DNA from: Pseudotabrizicola algicola
GTDB taxonomy: Bacteria; Pseudomonadota; Alphaproteobacteria; Rhodobacterales; Rhodobacteraceae
DNA length: 64,000 nt
NCBI RefSeq assembly: GCF_010915705.1
Contig: NZ_JAAIKE010000010.1
Span: forward strand, 19,970-83,969
Reading direction: 5' to 3'
In this document: positions 33,257-42,400 of the stretch, piece by piece
Layout of the letters: the number at the start of each line of letters is the position of its first letter
Numbering within the stretch: the stretch's first letter is position 1
Made by a program: the position numbers and the translations under genes
Notes under the pieces: generated by a model
Seen by the model: only the letters and a program-made list of their open reading frames with translations
Told to the model about the DNA's origin: nothing
Database searches by the model: none

Positions 33257-35674
33257 ATGGCGGATAAACGGGTCAGCGTCCGCCTCGCGGCCGTGGGCGG
33301 ACGGCAGGTGCGCGCCGAGCTGGAAGGCGTGGGCGAGGCCGGCGCCCGCGGCTTCGGACGGCTCAGCCGCGAGATGGAGGCCGCGAACGCCCGGCTCGCG
33401 GCCTTCTCGCGGCGGGTCCGGGTCGCTGCCGCTGCTGCCGTGGCGGCGGCCGCCGCCGCTGGCGTGGCGATGATCCGGTCCGGGCTGCAGACGGTCGATG
33501 CGCAGGCCAAGCTCGCGCAGTCCCTCGGCACCACGGTCGCCTCGATCCAGACGCTCGAGCGGGCGGGCGAACTGGCGGGCGTGTCGATGTCCGGCATCGA
33601 GCAGGCCACCAAGGATCTGACGCGTCGGCTCAGCCAGGCGGCCGCCGGGACCGGCCCTGCCGCCGACGCGCTGGACCGGCTGGGGCTGTCCGCCAACGAC
33701 CTGATCGCGCTGCCGCTGGATCAGCGTGTCGGCGCGATCAACGCCGCCATCGAGAACTTCGTGCCCGCTGCAGAGCGCGCGGCGGTGGCAGGCCAGCTTT
33801 TCGGCGAGGAAGGTTCCATCGCCATGTCGCGGATCGACACGGCAACGCTGCGCCAGGCGACGGAGGACGTCCTCGCCTTCGGGGTAGTCGTCTCGGAGCA
33901 GGATGCCGACCAGATCGAACGCACGAACGACGCGATCTCCCGGCTCGGGCTGATCTGGCGCGGGCTGTCGAACCAGCTGGCCGTCGCCGCGGCGCCTGCA
34001 CTGGAAGCCGTCGCCAACGCCATGGCGGCGGTCGCCACCCGCACCGGCCCGCTGGGCATCGCGATCCGCGGGCTGTTCGACAACATCGGCCGCCTGACGA
34101 CCTACGCCGCCACCTTCGCGGCCTTCCTCGCCGGTCGCTGGGTCGCCGGCATGGCCGCCGCCGCTCTCTCCGTCCGTGGCCTCGCCACGGCGCTCGTCGT
34201 GCTCCGCGGCGCGCTGATCCGGACCGGCATCGGCGCGCTGATCGTCGGCGCGGGCGAGCTCGTCTACCAGTTCACACGCCTCGTCTCCGGCGCGGGCGGT
34301 TTCGGCGAGGCGATGTCGCTCCTGAAAGATGTCGCCGTCGAGGTCTGGGAGCGGATCCGCATGGGCGCCGCTGCGGCCGGGGCCGCGGCCACGGCGATGT
34401 TCTTCGACCTGAAGGCCGACGCCGCCTCGGGCATGCAGAGCGCAATCGAGAGCTTCGTGGGTTTCGGCAACACGGCGGCGAATACGTTCGAGGGCGCCTA
34501 CGAGGCGATCAAGGCGATCTGGGGCCTGCTGCCCGCCGCCATCGGCGATCTGGCATTCCAGGCGGCCAACAGCCTGGTCGACGGCGTCGAGGCGATGCTG
34601 AACGGCGTGGTCTCGCGCATCAACGGCTTCATCGGCGGGATCAACCAAGGGCTGGAAGCGCTCGGGTCGGAGCGCCGAATCTCGCTGGTGCCCAACCTCG
34701 ATCTCGGCGAGATCGAGAACCGCTTCGAGGGCGCAGCCAGCGCTGCCACGACAGCGGCGCAGTCGGCGTTCGATCGGGCGTTCGAGGACAACCCGCTCAC
34801 CGCGCCCGATCTCGGTCTGACCGACGCGGCGAACCGCGCGCTCGAGTCCGCGAACCTTTACCGTGGGGCCGCACGCGATCTGGCCGAAGGAGCCCGGGCC
34901 CCGCTCGAGAGCTGGCAGGCGCTGCGCGACGCCGTGCGCGGCACCGACGAGGACGGGGCCGATGCTCTGGCCGAGGCCACGGCGGCGGCGGAGCGCTTCG
35001 AGACCGCGCTCGACGGCGCCGGACAGGCCGCGACCGATGCCGGTGCCGCCGCAGGCGCCGCTGCTGCCGCAGCCGAGCCCAATGTGGAGACCGCGGTCAC
35101 CGGCTGGCAGGCGGTTACGGCCGCGCTCTCCGACTACGCCAGCAAGGCGCGCGAGATCGGCGGCGACATCGGCCAGAGCCTTGTCGGCGCCTTCCAGTCT
35201 GCCGAGAACGCGGTGGGCCAGTTCGTGCGGACCGGCAAGCTGAACTTCCGTGATCTGGTGACCTCGCTGATCGCCGATCTGGCGAAACTGGCGGCGCGGC
35301 GATTCATCCTCGGTCCCATCGCCAACGCGCTCTCGGGCGCGCTCTCCGGGGCGGGCGGGATCTTCGCCAACGTCCTGCACGCGGGGGGGATCGTCGGATC
35401 GGCCGGGCCCTCGCGTAAGGTCCCGGCCATGACCTTCGCCGCCGCGCCACGGATGCATTCCGGCGGCATGGCTGGGCTTCGCCACGACGAGGTGCCCGCG
35501 ATCCTGCAGCGCGGCGAGCGCGTGCTGTCGCGGCGGGAAGCCCAGAGTTACGGCACGGGCGGCGGGGTCAACGTCACCATCATGGCCCGCGACGCAGAGA
35601 GCTTCCGGCAGTCCCGCACCCAGGTCGCGGCCGACATCGCACGGGCCGTGTCGCTCGGGCGGAGGGGCATGTGA
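33257..35674 (+). CDS. tail tape measure protein
   Basis: 805 residues, long Ala-rich helices with hydrophobic segments near 55-75 and 270-320 (AAFLAGRWVAGMAAAALSVRG) and the C-terminal block RKVPAMTFAAAPRMHSGGMAGL. Determines tail length and helps DNA pass the membrane; lambda-type tape-measure family. 64 bp after the VapB start, so this gene is read from upstream across the antisense TA pair. Confidence 0.9.
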   Translation: MADKRVSVRLAAVGGRQVRAELEGVGEAGARGFGRLSREMEAANARLAAFSRRVRVAAAAAVAAAAAAGVAMIRSGLQTVDAQAKLAQSLGTTVASIQTLERAGELAGVSMSGIEQATKDLTRRLSQAAAGTGPAADALDRLGLSANDLIALPLDQRVGAINAAIENFVPAAERAAVAGQLFGEEGSIAMSRIDTATLRQATEDVLAFGVVVSEQDADQIERTNDAISRLGLIWRGLSNQLAVAAAPALEAVANAMAAVATRTGPLGIAIRGLFDNIGRLTTYAATFAAFLAGRWVAGMAAAALSVRGLATALVVLRGALIRTGIGALIVGAGELVYQFTRLVSGAGGFGEAMSLLKDVAVEVWERIRMGAAAAGAAATAMFFDLKADAASGMQSAIESFVGFGNTAANTFEGAYEAIKAIWGLLPAAIGDLAFQAANSLVDGVEAMLNGVVSRINGFIGGINQGLEALGSERRISLVPNLDLGEIENRFEGAASAATTAAQSAFDRAFEDNPLTAPDLGLTDAANRALESANLYRGAARDLAEGARAPLESWQALRDAVRGTDEDGADALAEATAAAERFETALDGAGQAATDAGAAAGAAAAAAEPNVETAVTGWQAVTAALSDYASKAREIGGDIGQSLVGAFQSAENAVGQFVRTGKLNFRDLVTSLIADLAKLAARRFILGPIANALSGALSGAGGIFANVLHAGGIVGSAGPSRKVPAMTFAAAPRMHSGGMAGLRHDEVPAILQRGERVLSRREAQSYGTGGGVNVTIMARDAESFRQSRTQVAADIARAVSLGRRGM

Positions 35675-36300
35675 TGGCGTTTCACGAGGTCCGCTTCCCA
35701 GACAATATCAGCCGCGGCGCGCGGGGCGGGCCGGAGCGGCGCACGCAGATCGTCGAGCTCGCCTCTGGCGACGAGGAGCGCAACGCCAGCTGGGCCAACT
35801 CGCGCCGCCGCTACGATGTCGCCTACGGCATCCGCCGCGCTGACGATCTCGCCGCCGTTGTCGCCTTCTTCGAGGCGCGGAACGGCCGCCTGCATGGCTT
35901 CCGGTTCAAGGATTGGGGCGACCACAAGTCCTGTCTGCCTTCGGGCACACCGGCGCCGACTGACCAGCTCATTGGCACCGGCGACGGCGCGACGACCGCC
36001 TTCCAGCTGGTGAAGCGCTACGCCTCGGGCAGCCAGACATGGGTGCGGACGATCACCAAGCCGGTCGCTGCCACTGTGCGCGTCGCCCTCGATGGCGCGG
36101 AGCAGCTCAGTGGGTGGTCCGTCGACACGACCACCGGCGTCGTCACATTCGGCGCCGCCCCGGGCTCCGGCGTCGCCATCACCGCGGGCTTCGAGTTCGA
36201 CGTGCCGGTCCGCTTCGACACCGACGCGCTCGACGTGACGCTCGACCTCGAGCGGCTCGGCTCGATCACCTCCATTCCGCTTCTGGAGATCCGGCGATGA
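35674..36300 (+). CDS. DUF2460 distal tail protein (GTA gp12-like)
   Basis: 208 residues from ATG 35674 (a GTG one codon earlier is possible). MAFHEVRFPDNISRGARGGPERRTQIVELASGDEERN is the conserved TIGR02217/DUF2460 start and GFRFKDWGDHKSCLPSG the second block. Equivalent to the distal tail protein of gene transfer agents. Start of the GTA-like tail-tip set (completed at 38110-43457). Confidence 0.93.
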   Translation: MAFHEVRFPDNISRGARGGPERRTQIVELASGDEERNASWANSRRRYDVAYGIRRADDLAAVVAFFEARNGRLHGFRFKDWGDHKSCLPSGTPAPTDQLIGTGDGATTAFQLVKRYASGSQTWVRTITKPVAATVRVALDGAEQLSGWSVDTTTGVVTFGAAPGSGVAITAGFEFDVPVRFDTDALDVTLDLERLGSITSIPLLEIRR

Positions 36301-36647
36301 ACGACACCGGCAGCTTCGTCGCAGCCGTCCTACGCGAGCTCGCGGCCTCGACCGCCGTGATCCTCGCCGCCTGGGGCGCGCTCGGCGGCGCCACGAACGC
36401 ACTGACCACGAAGATGCGGCTGCGCGATGCGCTGCGGCACATCCTGCTCGGCGGGCTGATCGCCGCCGGGATGGGCAGCCTCTCCATGGCCGTGATCACC
36501 GCCTGGCTCAGTCTGCCGCCCGAGGCGATCCCCGCAGGCGGAGCGGCGGGTTCGGCGGCCTATCTCGTCGGGGTCTTCGGACCGGCCTTCATCGAGATGC
36601 TGCTCGCCCGCCTCCGCCGCGCCAACGAAGGCCGCGGCGATGAATGA
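36297..36647 (+). CDS. putative holin or membrane protein of the lysis module
   Basis: 116 residues, overlapping the previous stop (ATGA). Hydrophobic segments at about 17-32 (STAVILAAWGALGG), 48-70 (ILLGGLIAAGMGSLSMAVITAW) and 78-100 (GGAAGSAAYLVGVFGPAFIEM) suggest three membrane helices, as in class I holins. Directly precedes the endolysin. Confidence 0.65.
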   Translation: MNDTGSFVAAVLRELAASTAVILAAWGALGGATNALTTKMRLRDALRHILLGGLIAAGMGSLSMAVITAWLSLPPEAIPAGGAAGSAAYLVGVFGPAFIEMLLARLRRANEGRGDE

Positions 36648-36771
36648 GCTCATTCGCCTCGCGCGCTCCCTCCGCTGCGAGCCTTCCGATCCACGGCAGG
36701 CTTTCGCCCATCGCCTGCGCATTGGCCTTGCCGTCGCGGCACTGATCCTCGTCCTTTCGCTTCTCCGGTAA
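36640..36771 (+). CDS. 43-residue single-membrane-helix protein
   Basis: ATG 36640 overlaps the holin-like gene by 8 bp. Basic N-half (RSLRCEPSDPRQAFAHRLRIG) and one C-terminal membrane helix (LAVAALILVLSLL). Size, overlap and location suggest a holin partner or antiholin, but no family is recognised. Confidence 0.55.
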   Translation: MNELIRLARSLRCEPSDPRQAFAHRLRIGLAVAALILVLSLLR

Positions 36772-36775
36772 TCCC

Positions 36776-37432
36776 ATGCACATGACCGACCGGGGCCTTC
36801 TGGCCCTCGTCCGGCACGAAGGACTCGTGCCCGGACCCTATCTCGATGTGAAACAGGTCTGGACCTTCGGCATCGGCCACACGGCTGCCGCCGGGGAGCC
36901 CGATACGTCCACGATGCCGCGCGGCATGCCCGCCGATCTCGACGCCGGGATCCGCGAGGCGTTCCGGGTCTTCCATGCCGACCTCGCCCGCTACGAGGCC
37001 GCTGTCCTGCGCGCCGTGAAGGTGCCGCTGGCGCCGCACGAGTTCGATGCGCTGGTTAGCTTCCACTACAACACCGGCGGCATCGCCAAGGCTGCACTGA
37101 CCCGGCACCTCAATGCCGGCAATCGCGTTGCGGCCGCCGACGCGTTTCTCAACTGGCGGCGACCGGCATCGATCATTCCGCGCCGGGAGGCGGAGCGCGA
37201 CCTGTTCCGCCATGGTCGCTATCCCGGCGGAACCATCCCGGTCTGGTCCGTGGATCGCACGGGCCGGGTGGACTTCTCGCGACCGATCCGTCGCCTGACC
37301 GAGGATGAGGCTCTGGCCTTGGCTCGCGGGCCGTCGCCGACGCCTCCGGTCCTCGCTCCTTCACCCACCGCGCCGAACGGCTGGCTCGCCCGGTTGGCCG
37401 CCTTCTTCTCCACCCTGATCCGGAGGGCCTGA
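36776..37432 (+). CDS. endolysin, GH24 lysozyme
   Basis: 218 residues. T4-lysozyme-type triad: Glu in LVRHEGLVPGPYLD, Asp/Thr in TFGIGHT. The substrate loop includes FDALVSFHYNTGG. Degrades peptidoglycan beta-1,4 bonds to lyse the cell. The C-terminal 40 residues are Pro-rich and end in an amphipathic or membrane-seeking helix (WLARLAAFFSTLI), which might tether it to the membrane. No signal peptide, so holin-dependent release is expected. Confidence 0.9.
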   Translation: MHMTDRGLLALVRHEGLVPGPYLDVKQVWTFGIGHTAAAGEPDTSTMPRGMPADLDAGIREAFRVFHADLARYEAAVLRAVKVPLAPHEFDALVSFHYNTGGIAKAALTRHLNAGNRVAAADAFLNWRRPASIIPRREAERDLFRHGRYPGGTIPVWSVDRTGRVDFSRPIRRLTEDEALALARGPSPTPPVLAPSPTAPNGWLARLAAFFSTLIRRA

Positions 37433-37435
37433 CTC

Positions 37436-37666
37436 ATGCGCTACGTCCGACCCAACTCGCTCACCTGGTGGGCGGGACTTCTCGCCATGCTCACCGGCAT
37501 CGCCTCCCTCGCATTGCCTTCCACCGGGCCGCTCGGGGAACTCTCCCGTCTCGTCGCGCTGCTCGCCGGTTCGGGCGATGCCTCGCCCGCGGGGCTCATG
37601 TTCCTCGGGCTCGGCCTGATCGGCCTGCGCGACCGGATCGAGCGGGGGTTCCGCGGCGATGCTTGA
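37436..37666 (+). CDS. small membrane protein of the lysis module
   Basis: 76 residues with two hydrophobic helices (TWWAGLLAMLTGIASLAL and SPAGLMFLGLGLIGL). Possibly a second holin; its two-helix topology with short loop resembles class II holins. Function not proven by sequence. Confidence 0.55.
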   Translation: MRYVRPNSLTWWAGLLAMLTGIASLALPSTGPLGELSRLVALLAGSGDASPAGLMFLGLGLIGLRDRIERGFRGDA

Positions 37667-37760
37667 GTTCCTCGCAGGTCTGCTCGTGGGCGGCTTTCTC
37701 GGCGTCTTCGTCGTCGCCCTCTGCGTCGCCGCCGCGCGCGGGGAGCGGGACGATGGCTGA
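37659..37760 (+). CDS. 33-residue membrane peptide
   Basis: ATG 37659 overlaps the previous stop by 8 bp; the stop at 37758-37760 overlaps the i-spanin ATG at 37753. Sequence is almost entirely one membrane helix (FLAGLLVGGFLGVFVVALCVAAA) with a short charged tail. Too short for family assignment; overlap on both sides argues that it is translated. Confidence 0.5.
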   Translation: MLEFLAGLLVGGFLGVFVVALCVAAARGERDDG

Positions 37761-37983
37761 ACTCCTCATCTGGCTGGTCGCGGCTCTGGGCGCAGTCGGG
37801 GGCGTCGTCCTCGGCCGGGTCTGGGGGCGCGTGGAAGGAAAGCACGCTGGCAAACGGGAGGCGGAAAGCGATGCGATGGAAGACAAGAACAAGCGTGTCG
37901 AGCGCGGGCGGGATGCGGTTCGCGATGGCCGCGGCGCTGGCGATCCTGCTGACCGGCTGCGCCGCAATGATGGGCGCTGGTGA
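37753..37983 (+). CDS. i-spanin-like inner-membrane protein (Rz-like)
   Basis: 76 residues from ATG 37753. N-terminal membrane helix (LLIWLVAALGAVGGVVLG), then a charged periplasmic segment KREAESDAMEDKNKRVERGRDAVRDG likely to form coiled coil. The o-spanin starts inside its 3' half in another frame. The pair would connect inner and outer membranes and destroy the outer membrane at lysis. Confidence 0.72.
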   Translation: MAELLIWLVAALGAVGGVVLGRVWGRVEGKHAGKREAESDAMEDKNKRVERGRDAVRDGRGAGDPADRLRRNDGRW

Positions 37984-38113
37984 CGCCGGCTGCGCCTCCT
38001 ACGCCGAGGCGCGGCTCGCCCGGCCTGCTGCAGAGACCGCCGAGGAGGTTCCGCCGGACTGGGCCGACTGGATCGCCGATCTCGACGACCGTATGACGGG
38101 AACCTGCCGATGA
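37871..38113 (+). CDS. o-spanin-like lipoprotein (Rz1-like), embedded in the i-spanin
   Basis: 80 residues from ATG 37871 or, more likely, 66 residues from ATG 37913, where a signal sequence MRFAMAAALAILLTGC begins; Cys in LLTGC is the lipobox Cys. Overlaps the i-spanin by up to 113 bp in the +1 frame, the classic embedded Rz/Rz1 layout. Four further Cys could bridge. The stop overlaps the next start (ATGA). Confidence 0.72.
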   Translation: MRWKTRTSVSSAGGMRFAMAAALAILLTGCAAMMGAGDAGCASYAEARLARPAAETAEEVPPDWADWIADLDDRMTGTCR

Positions 38114-38994
38114 AATCCCTCTCGCCCGAGCTTCAGGCGCATCTCGACGAGGGCACGACGACGCTCGCCTGGTGCTGGCGCATCACCCGTGCCGACGGCG
38201 TCACTTTCGGCTTCACCGACCATGACCGGACGCTCAGCTTCGACGGCACCGACTTCGAGCCGGAAAGCGGGCTCACGGCGTCCGAGGTCCGCTCGGGCTC
38301 GGACCTGTCCGTCGATGCGCAGGACGCGGAGGGGGTGCTGACCTCGGACCGGATCACCGAGACCGACATCCTCGACGGCCGCTGGGACAACGCCGACATC
38401 GAAGTCTGGCGGGTGAACTGGGCCGATACGAGCCAGCGCGTGCTGGTGCGCCGGGGCGCCATCGGGCAGATCCGGCGTGGGCGGCTGGCCTTTGTGGCCG
38501 AGGTGCGTTCGCTGGCGCATGTCCTCGGCCAGACGGTCGGGCGGACGTTTCAGGGGACCTGTGACGCTGCGCTTGGCGACGCGCGCTGCGGCGTCGATCT
38601 GGAGGACCCCGCCTTCAAGGGCGCGGGTGCCGTCATCGACCTGCTGCGTGACCGTGCGTTCACCGCCTCGGGCCTTGGCGGCTTCGCCTCCGGCTGGTTC
38701 ACCTTTGGCACGCTGGACTGGACGAGTGGCGCGAATGCGGGGCGGCGGACCGAGGTGCTGGGCCATGACGTCACGGACGGCGTCGCGATCCTGACACTGC
38801 TCGAGGCGCCGGTGCGCGCGATCGCCGAGGGCGACGCCTTCACCATCCGCGCGGGCTGCGACAAGCGCATGGAGACCTGCGGGGCGAAGTTCGCCAACAC
38901 CGCCAACTTCAGGGGCTTCCCGCACATTCCCGGCCAGGATGCGGTCCTGCGCTACGCCACGAAGGATGGCGGGCACGAGGGGTCTGTGCTGTGA
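38110..38994 (+). CDS. DUF2163 tail-tip protein (GTA gp13-like hub)
   Basis: 294 residues. The DUF2163/TIGR02218 signature: LSPELQAHLDEGTTTLAWCWRITRADG, GFTDHDRTLSFDG and the C-terminal GCDKRMETCGAKFANTANFRGFPHIPG, whose Cys residues may bind iron-sulfur or zinc as in the family. Forms the hub of the GTA-like baseplate. Confidence 0.94.
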   Translation: MKSLSPELQAHLDEGTTTLAWCWRITRADGVTFGFTDHDRTLSFDGTDFEPESGLTASEVRSGSDLSVDAQDAEGVLTSDRITETDILDGRWDNADIEVWRVNWADTSQRVLVRRGAIGQIRRGRLAFVAEVRSLAHVLGQTVGRTFQGTCDAALGDARCGVDLEDPAFKGAGAVIDLLRDRAFTASGLGGFASGWFTFGTLDWTSGANAGRRTEVLGHDVTDGVAILTLLEAPVRAIAEGDAFTIRAGCDKRMETCGAKFANTANFRGFPHIPGQDAVLRYATKDGGHEGSVL

Positions 38995-39425
38995 CCTCCG
39001 CCGATCCCACCCGCGTCATCGCCATCGCGCGGTCCTGGCTGGGCACGCCGTATCACGACCAGGCGAGCCTGCGCGGTGTCGGCTGCGATTGCCTCGGCCT
39101 CGCGCGCGGTGTCTGGCGCGAAGTTGTGGGGCCGGAGCCGTTCCCTATCCCGCCCTACAGCCGGGACTGGGGCGAGACCGGCCCGCGCGAGGTGCTGGCG
39201 GACGGGGCGCGGGCGATGATGCCCGAAGTTTCGCTGCAATCAGCTGAACCGGGCGCCCTTGTTCTGTTCCGGATGGTGCCACGCGCCATCGCCAAGCATG
39301 TCGGTATCCTGACCGGACCCGACACTTTCCTCCACGCCTACGAACGCCTCGGCGTGATCGAGGAACCGCTGACTCCGACATGGCGACGGCGCATCGCCTT
39401 CGCCTTCCTTTTCCCCGCACGCTGA
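38991..39425 (+). CDS. NlpC/P60 peptidase (GTA gp14-like)
   Basis: 144 residues from GTG 38991, overlapping the hub stop. Cys-His-type peptidase: GVGCDCLGL (catalytic Cys) and KHVGIL (His). Cleaves peptidoglycan stem peptides during DNA entry through the tail tip. Confidence 0.92.
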   Translation: MTSADPTRVIAIARSWLGTPYHDQASLRGVGCDCLGLARGVWREVVGPEPFPIPPYSRDWGETGPREVLADGARAMMPEVSLQSAEPGALVLFRMVPRAIAKHVGILTGPDTFLHAYERLGVIEEPLTPTWRRRIAFAFLFPAR

Positions 39426-39458
39426 TCACCACAACCCTTCGAACCCTGAGTTTTCGCA

Positions 39459-42400
39459 ATGGCCACGCTCGTCCTCGGCGCCGTCGGTTCCGCCATTGGT
39501 GGGGCCTTCGGCGGCGCAATCCTCGGCTTTTCTGGCGCTGCCATCGGCGGCTTCATCGGGTCTACCATCGGTTCGGTGGTCGACAGCTGGATCGTATCTT
39601 CGCTGGCTCCGGCGCAGAAGATCGAGGGCCAGCGCCTCGACAGCCTGCGGATCACCTCCGCGACCGAGGGCGCAATCATTCCCCGCCTTTACGGCCGCAT
39701 GCGTATCGGCGGCAACATTATCTGGGCCACCGATTTCCGCGAGGAGACCAAGACCACGACGCAGGGCGGCGGCAAGGGTGGCGGGGGCGGTCGGGTCCAG
39801 ACGACGGAATACCTCTACTATGCCAGCTTCGCCGTGGCGCTGTGCGAGGGGCCGATCACCGGCATCGGCCGCATCTGGGCCGATGGCAAGCCGCTCGACA
39901 TGACCGGCATTACCTGGCGCTGGTATCCGGGGAACGAGACCCAGGGGGCCGACCCGTTCATTTCGGCGAAGATGGGGTCGGCCAACACGCCCGCCTATCG
40001 CGGCACCGCCTATGTCGTCTTCGAGGAACTGGCGCTTTCCACCTACGGCAACCGCCTGCCGCAGCTTTCGTTCGAGGTGTTCCGGCCGCTCGCAGATCCC
40101 GATACCGCCGAAGGGCTGGTGAAGGCCGTGACCATGATCCCCGCCTCGGGCGAGTTCACCTATGCGACCGAGGCCGTGCGCAAGACGGTCGGGGCATCCA
40201 CCACGGTTTTCGGCCAGACCACAGGCGGGACGACATCATCCGAGAACCTAAACGCACTGCCGGATGAGGCCGACATCGTCGTGGCCCTCGATCGGCTTCA
40301 GGCCATGGCCCCGACCGTCGAGAGCGTCAGCCTCGTCGTCGCATGGATCGGCGACGATCTGCGCGCGGGCTCCTGCAAGGTGCGGCCCGGTGTCGAGGTG
40401 TCGGCCAAATCGACCACGCCCGCCAGCTGGTCGGTCAATGGCGTCAGCCGCGCCAGCGCCTTCCTCGTCAGCCGCGACGAAGAGGGCCGCCCGGTCTATG
40501 GCGGCACGCCGTCCGACTTCGCGGTGGTTCAGGCCATCCAGGAGATGAAGGCGCGCGGACTGCGCGTCACTTTCTATCCCTTCATCCTGATGGACGTGTC
40601 GCCCGGCAACACGCTGCCGAACCCGTATTCCGACAGCGCCGCGGAGACGGGTCAGCCCGCGTTCCCCTGGCGCGGCCGGATCACCTGTTCTCCCGCCGCC
40701 GGTTTCGCCGGGACCGTGGACAAGACCGCCACGGCCGCAAGCCAGGTCGCGGCGCTCTTCGGCGCGGCGACGCCTGCGAGCTTCAGCGTCTCGGGTCAGT
40801 CGGTTTCGTGGACCGGGCTATCGGGCGACTGGGGCCTGCGCCGCATGGTGCTGCACTACGCCCATCTCTGCGCGGCGGCGGGCGGGGTAGACGCCTTCCT
40901 GATCGGCACCGAGATGCCAGGGCTGACGACGATCCGCTCGGGCGCCAGCACCTATCCGGCGGTGCAGGCCTATCGGGACCTGCTCGCGGATGTGCGCTCG
41001 ATCCTCGGGTCGGGGACGAAGATTGGCTATGCGGCGGACTGGAGCGAGTATTTCGGTCACCAGCCGGGCGACGGCAGCGGCGACGTGTTCTTCCACCTCG
41101 ATCCGCTCTGGGCCGATCCGGAGATCGATTTCGTCGGGATCGACAACTACATGCCGCTATCGGACTGGCGGGACGGGTTCGAGCATCTCGATGCAGCCGA
41201 GGGCTGGCCCGCGATCCACGACCGCGCCTACCTGCAGGGGAACATCACGGGCGGCGAAGGCTTCCACTGGTTCTACGCCAGCGCGGCGGACCGATCCGCG
41301 CAGGTCCGCACGCCGATCACCGACGGTGCCGCCAGCAAGCCGTGGGTCTTCCGCTACAAGGATCTGCGCGCCTGGTGGTCGAACGAACACTACAACCGCC
41401 CGGGCGGGGTGGAAAGCGGCACGCCGACGGCGTGGGCGCCGCAGTCCAAGCCGATCTGGTTCACCGAGCTCGGCTGTCCCGCCATCGACCGAGGGACGAA
41501 CCAGCCGAACGTCTTCTTCGACCCGAAGTCCTCGGAAAGCTTCACGCCGCATTTCTCGCGGGGCTGGCGCGACGACGCGATCCAGCGCGCCTATCTCGAG
41601 GCGACGTACCTCTGGTGGGGCGAGGCCGCGAACAACCCGGTGTCCTCGGTCTACGGCGGCCGGATGGTGCGTGTGCCGGAATGCGCCGCCTGGACCTGGG
41701 ACGCGCGACCCTATCCGTTCTTCCCGGCGCTGACCGACGTCTGGACGGACGGAGCGAACTGGCGGCTTGGGCATTGGCTGACCGGGCGGCTCGGGGCGGT
41801 GTCGCTGGCGGCGCTCGTCCGCCATCTCTGTCTGCGCGCCGGGCTGCCCGAGTCCCGGATCGACGTCTCCGGCCTCTGGGGCGCGGTCGAAGGCTACGCG
41901 ATCACGGCGCTCGAAAGCCCGCGCGCATCGATCACGACGCTGTCGCGGCATTTCGGCTTCGACGCTGTCGAGACCGAGGGGGTGATCCGCTTCATCATGC
42001 GCGGCCGGGCCTCCGTCGCCAACCTAGCGCCCGACGATCTGGTGGCCGCCCGCGAGGGCGACATCCTCGAACTGACCCGCGGCCAAGAGACCGAACTGCC
42101 GCAGGCGCTGAAGTGGCAGGTCGCACGGGCGGACGAGGATTACGACGCGGCCCTCGTCGAGGCGCGGCGCATCACCGTGGACACGACGCGGATCGCCTCC
42201 GAGTCCTTCCCGATGGCGGTGCCGCCCGAGGAAGCCGAGCGCCGCTGCCGCCGCGCGCTGATGGAGGCGTGGGTCGGGCGCGAGTCGGCGGCATTCCGTT
42301 TGCCGCCCTCGCGGCTCGCGCTCGATCCGGCTGATGCGATCCGGTTCGCGCATGACGGACGGCTGGTCGATCTGCGGCTCGTCTCCATCGCCGATGCGGA

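Noticed and set aside
33197..35485. 762-codon minus-strand frame opposite the tape measure gene.
   Set aside because: Long antisense frames arise from high third-position GC; composition is Arg/Gly/His-rich without domains.
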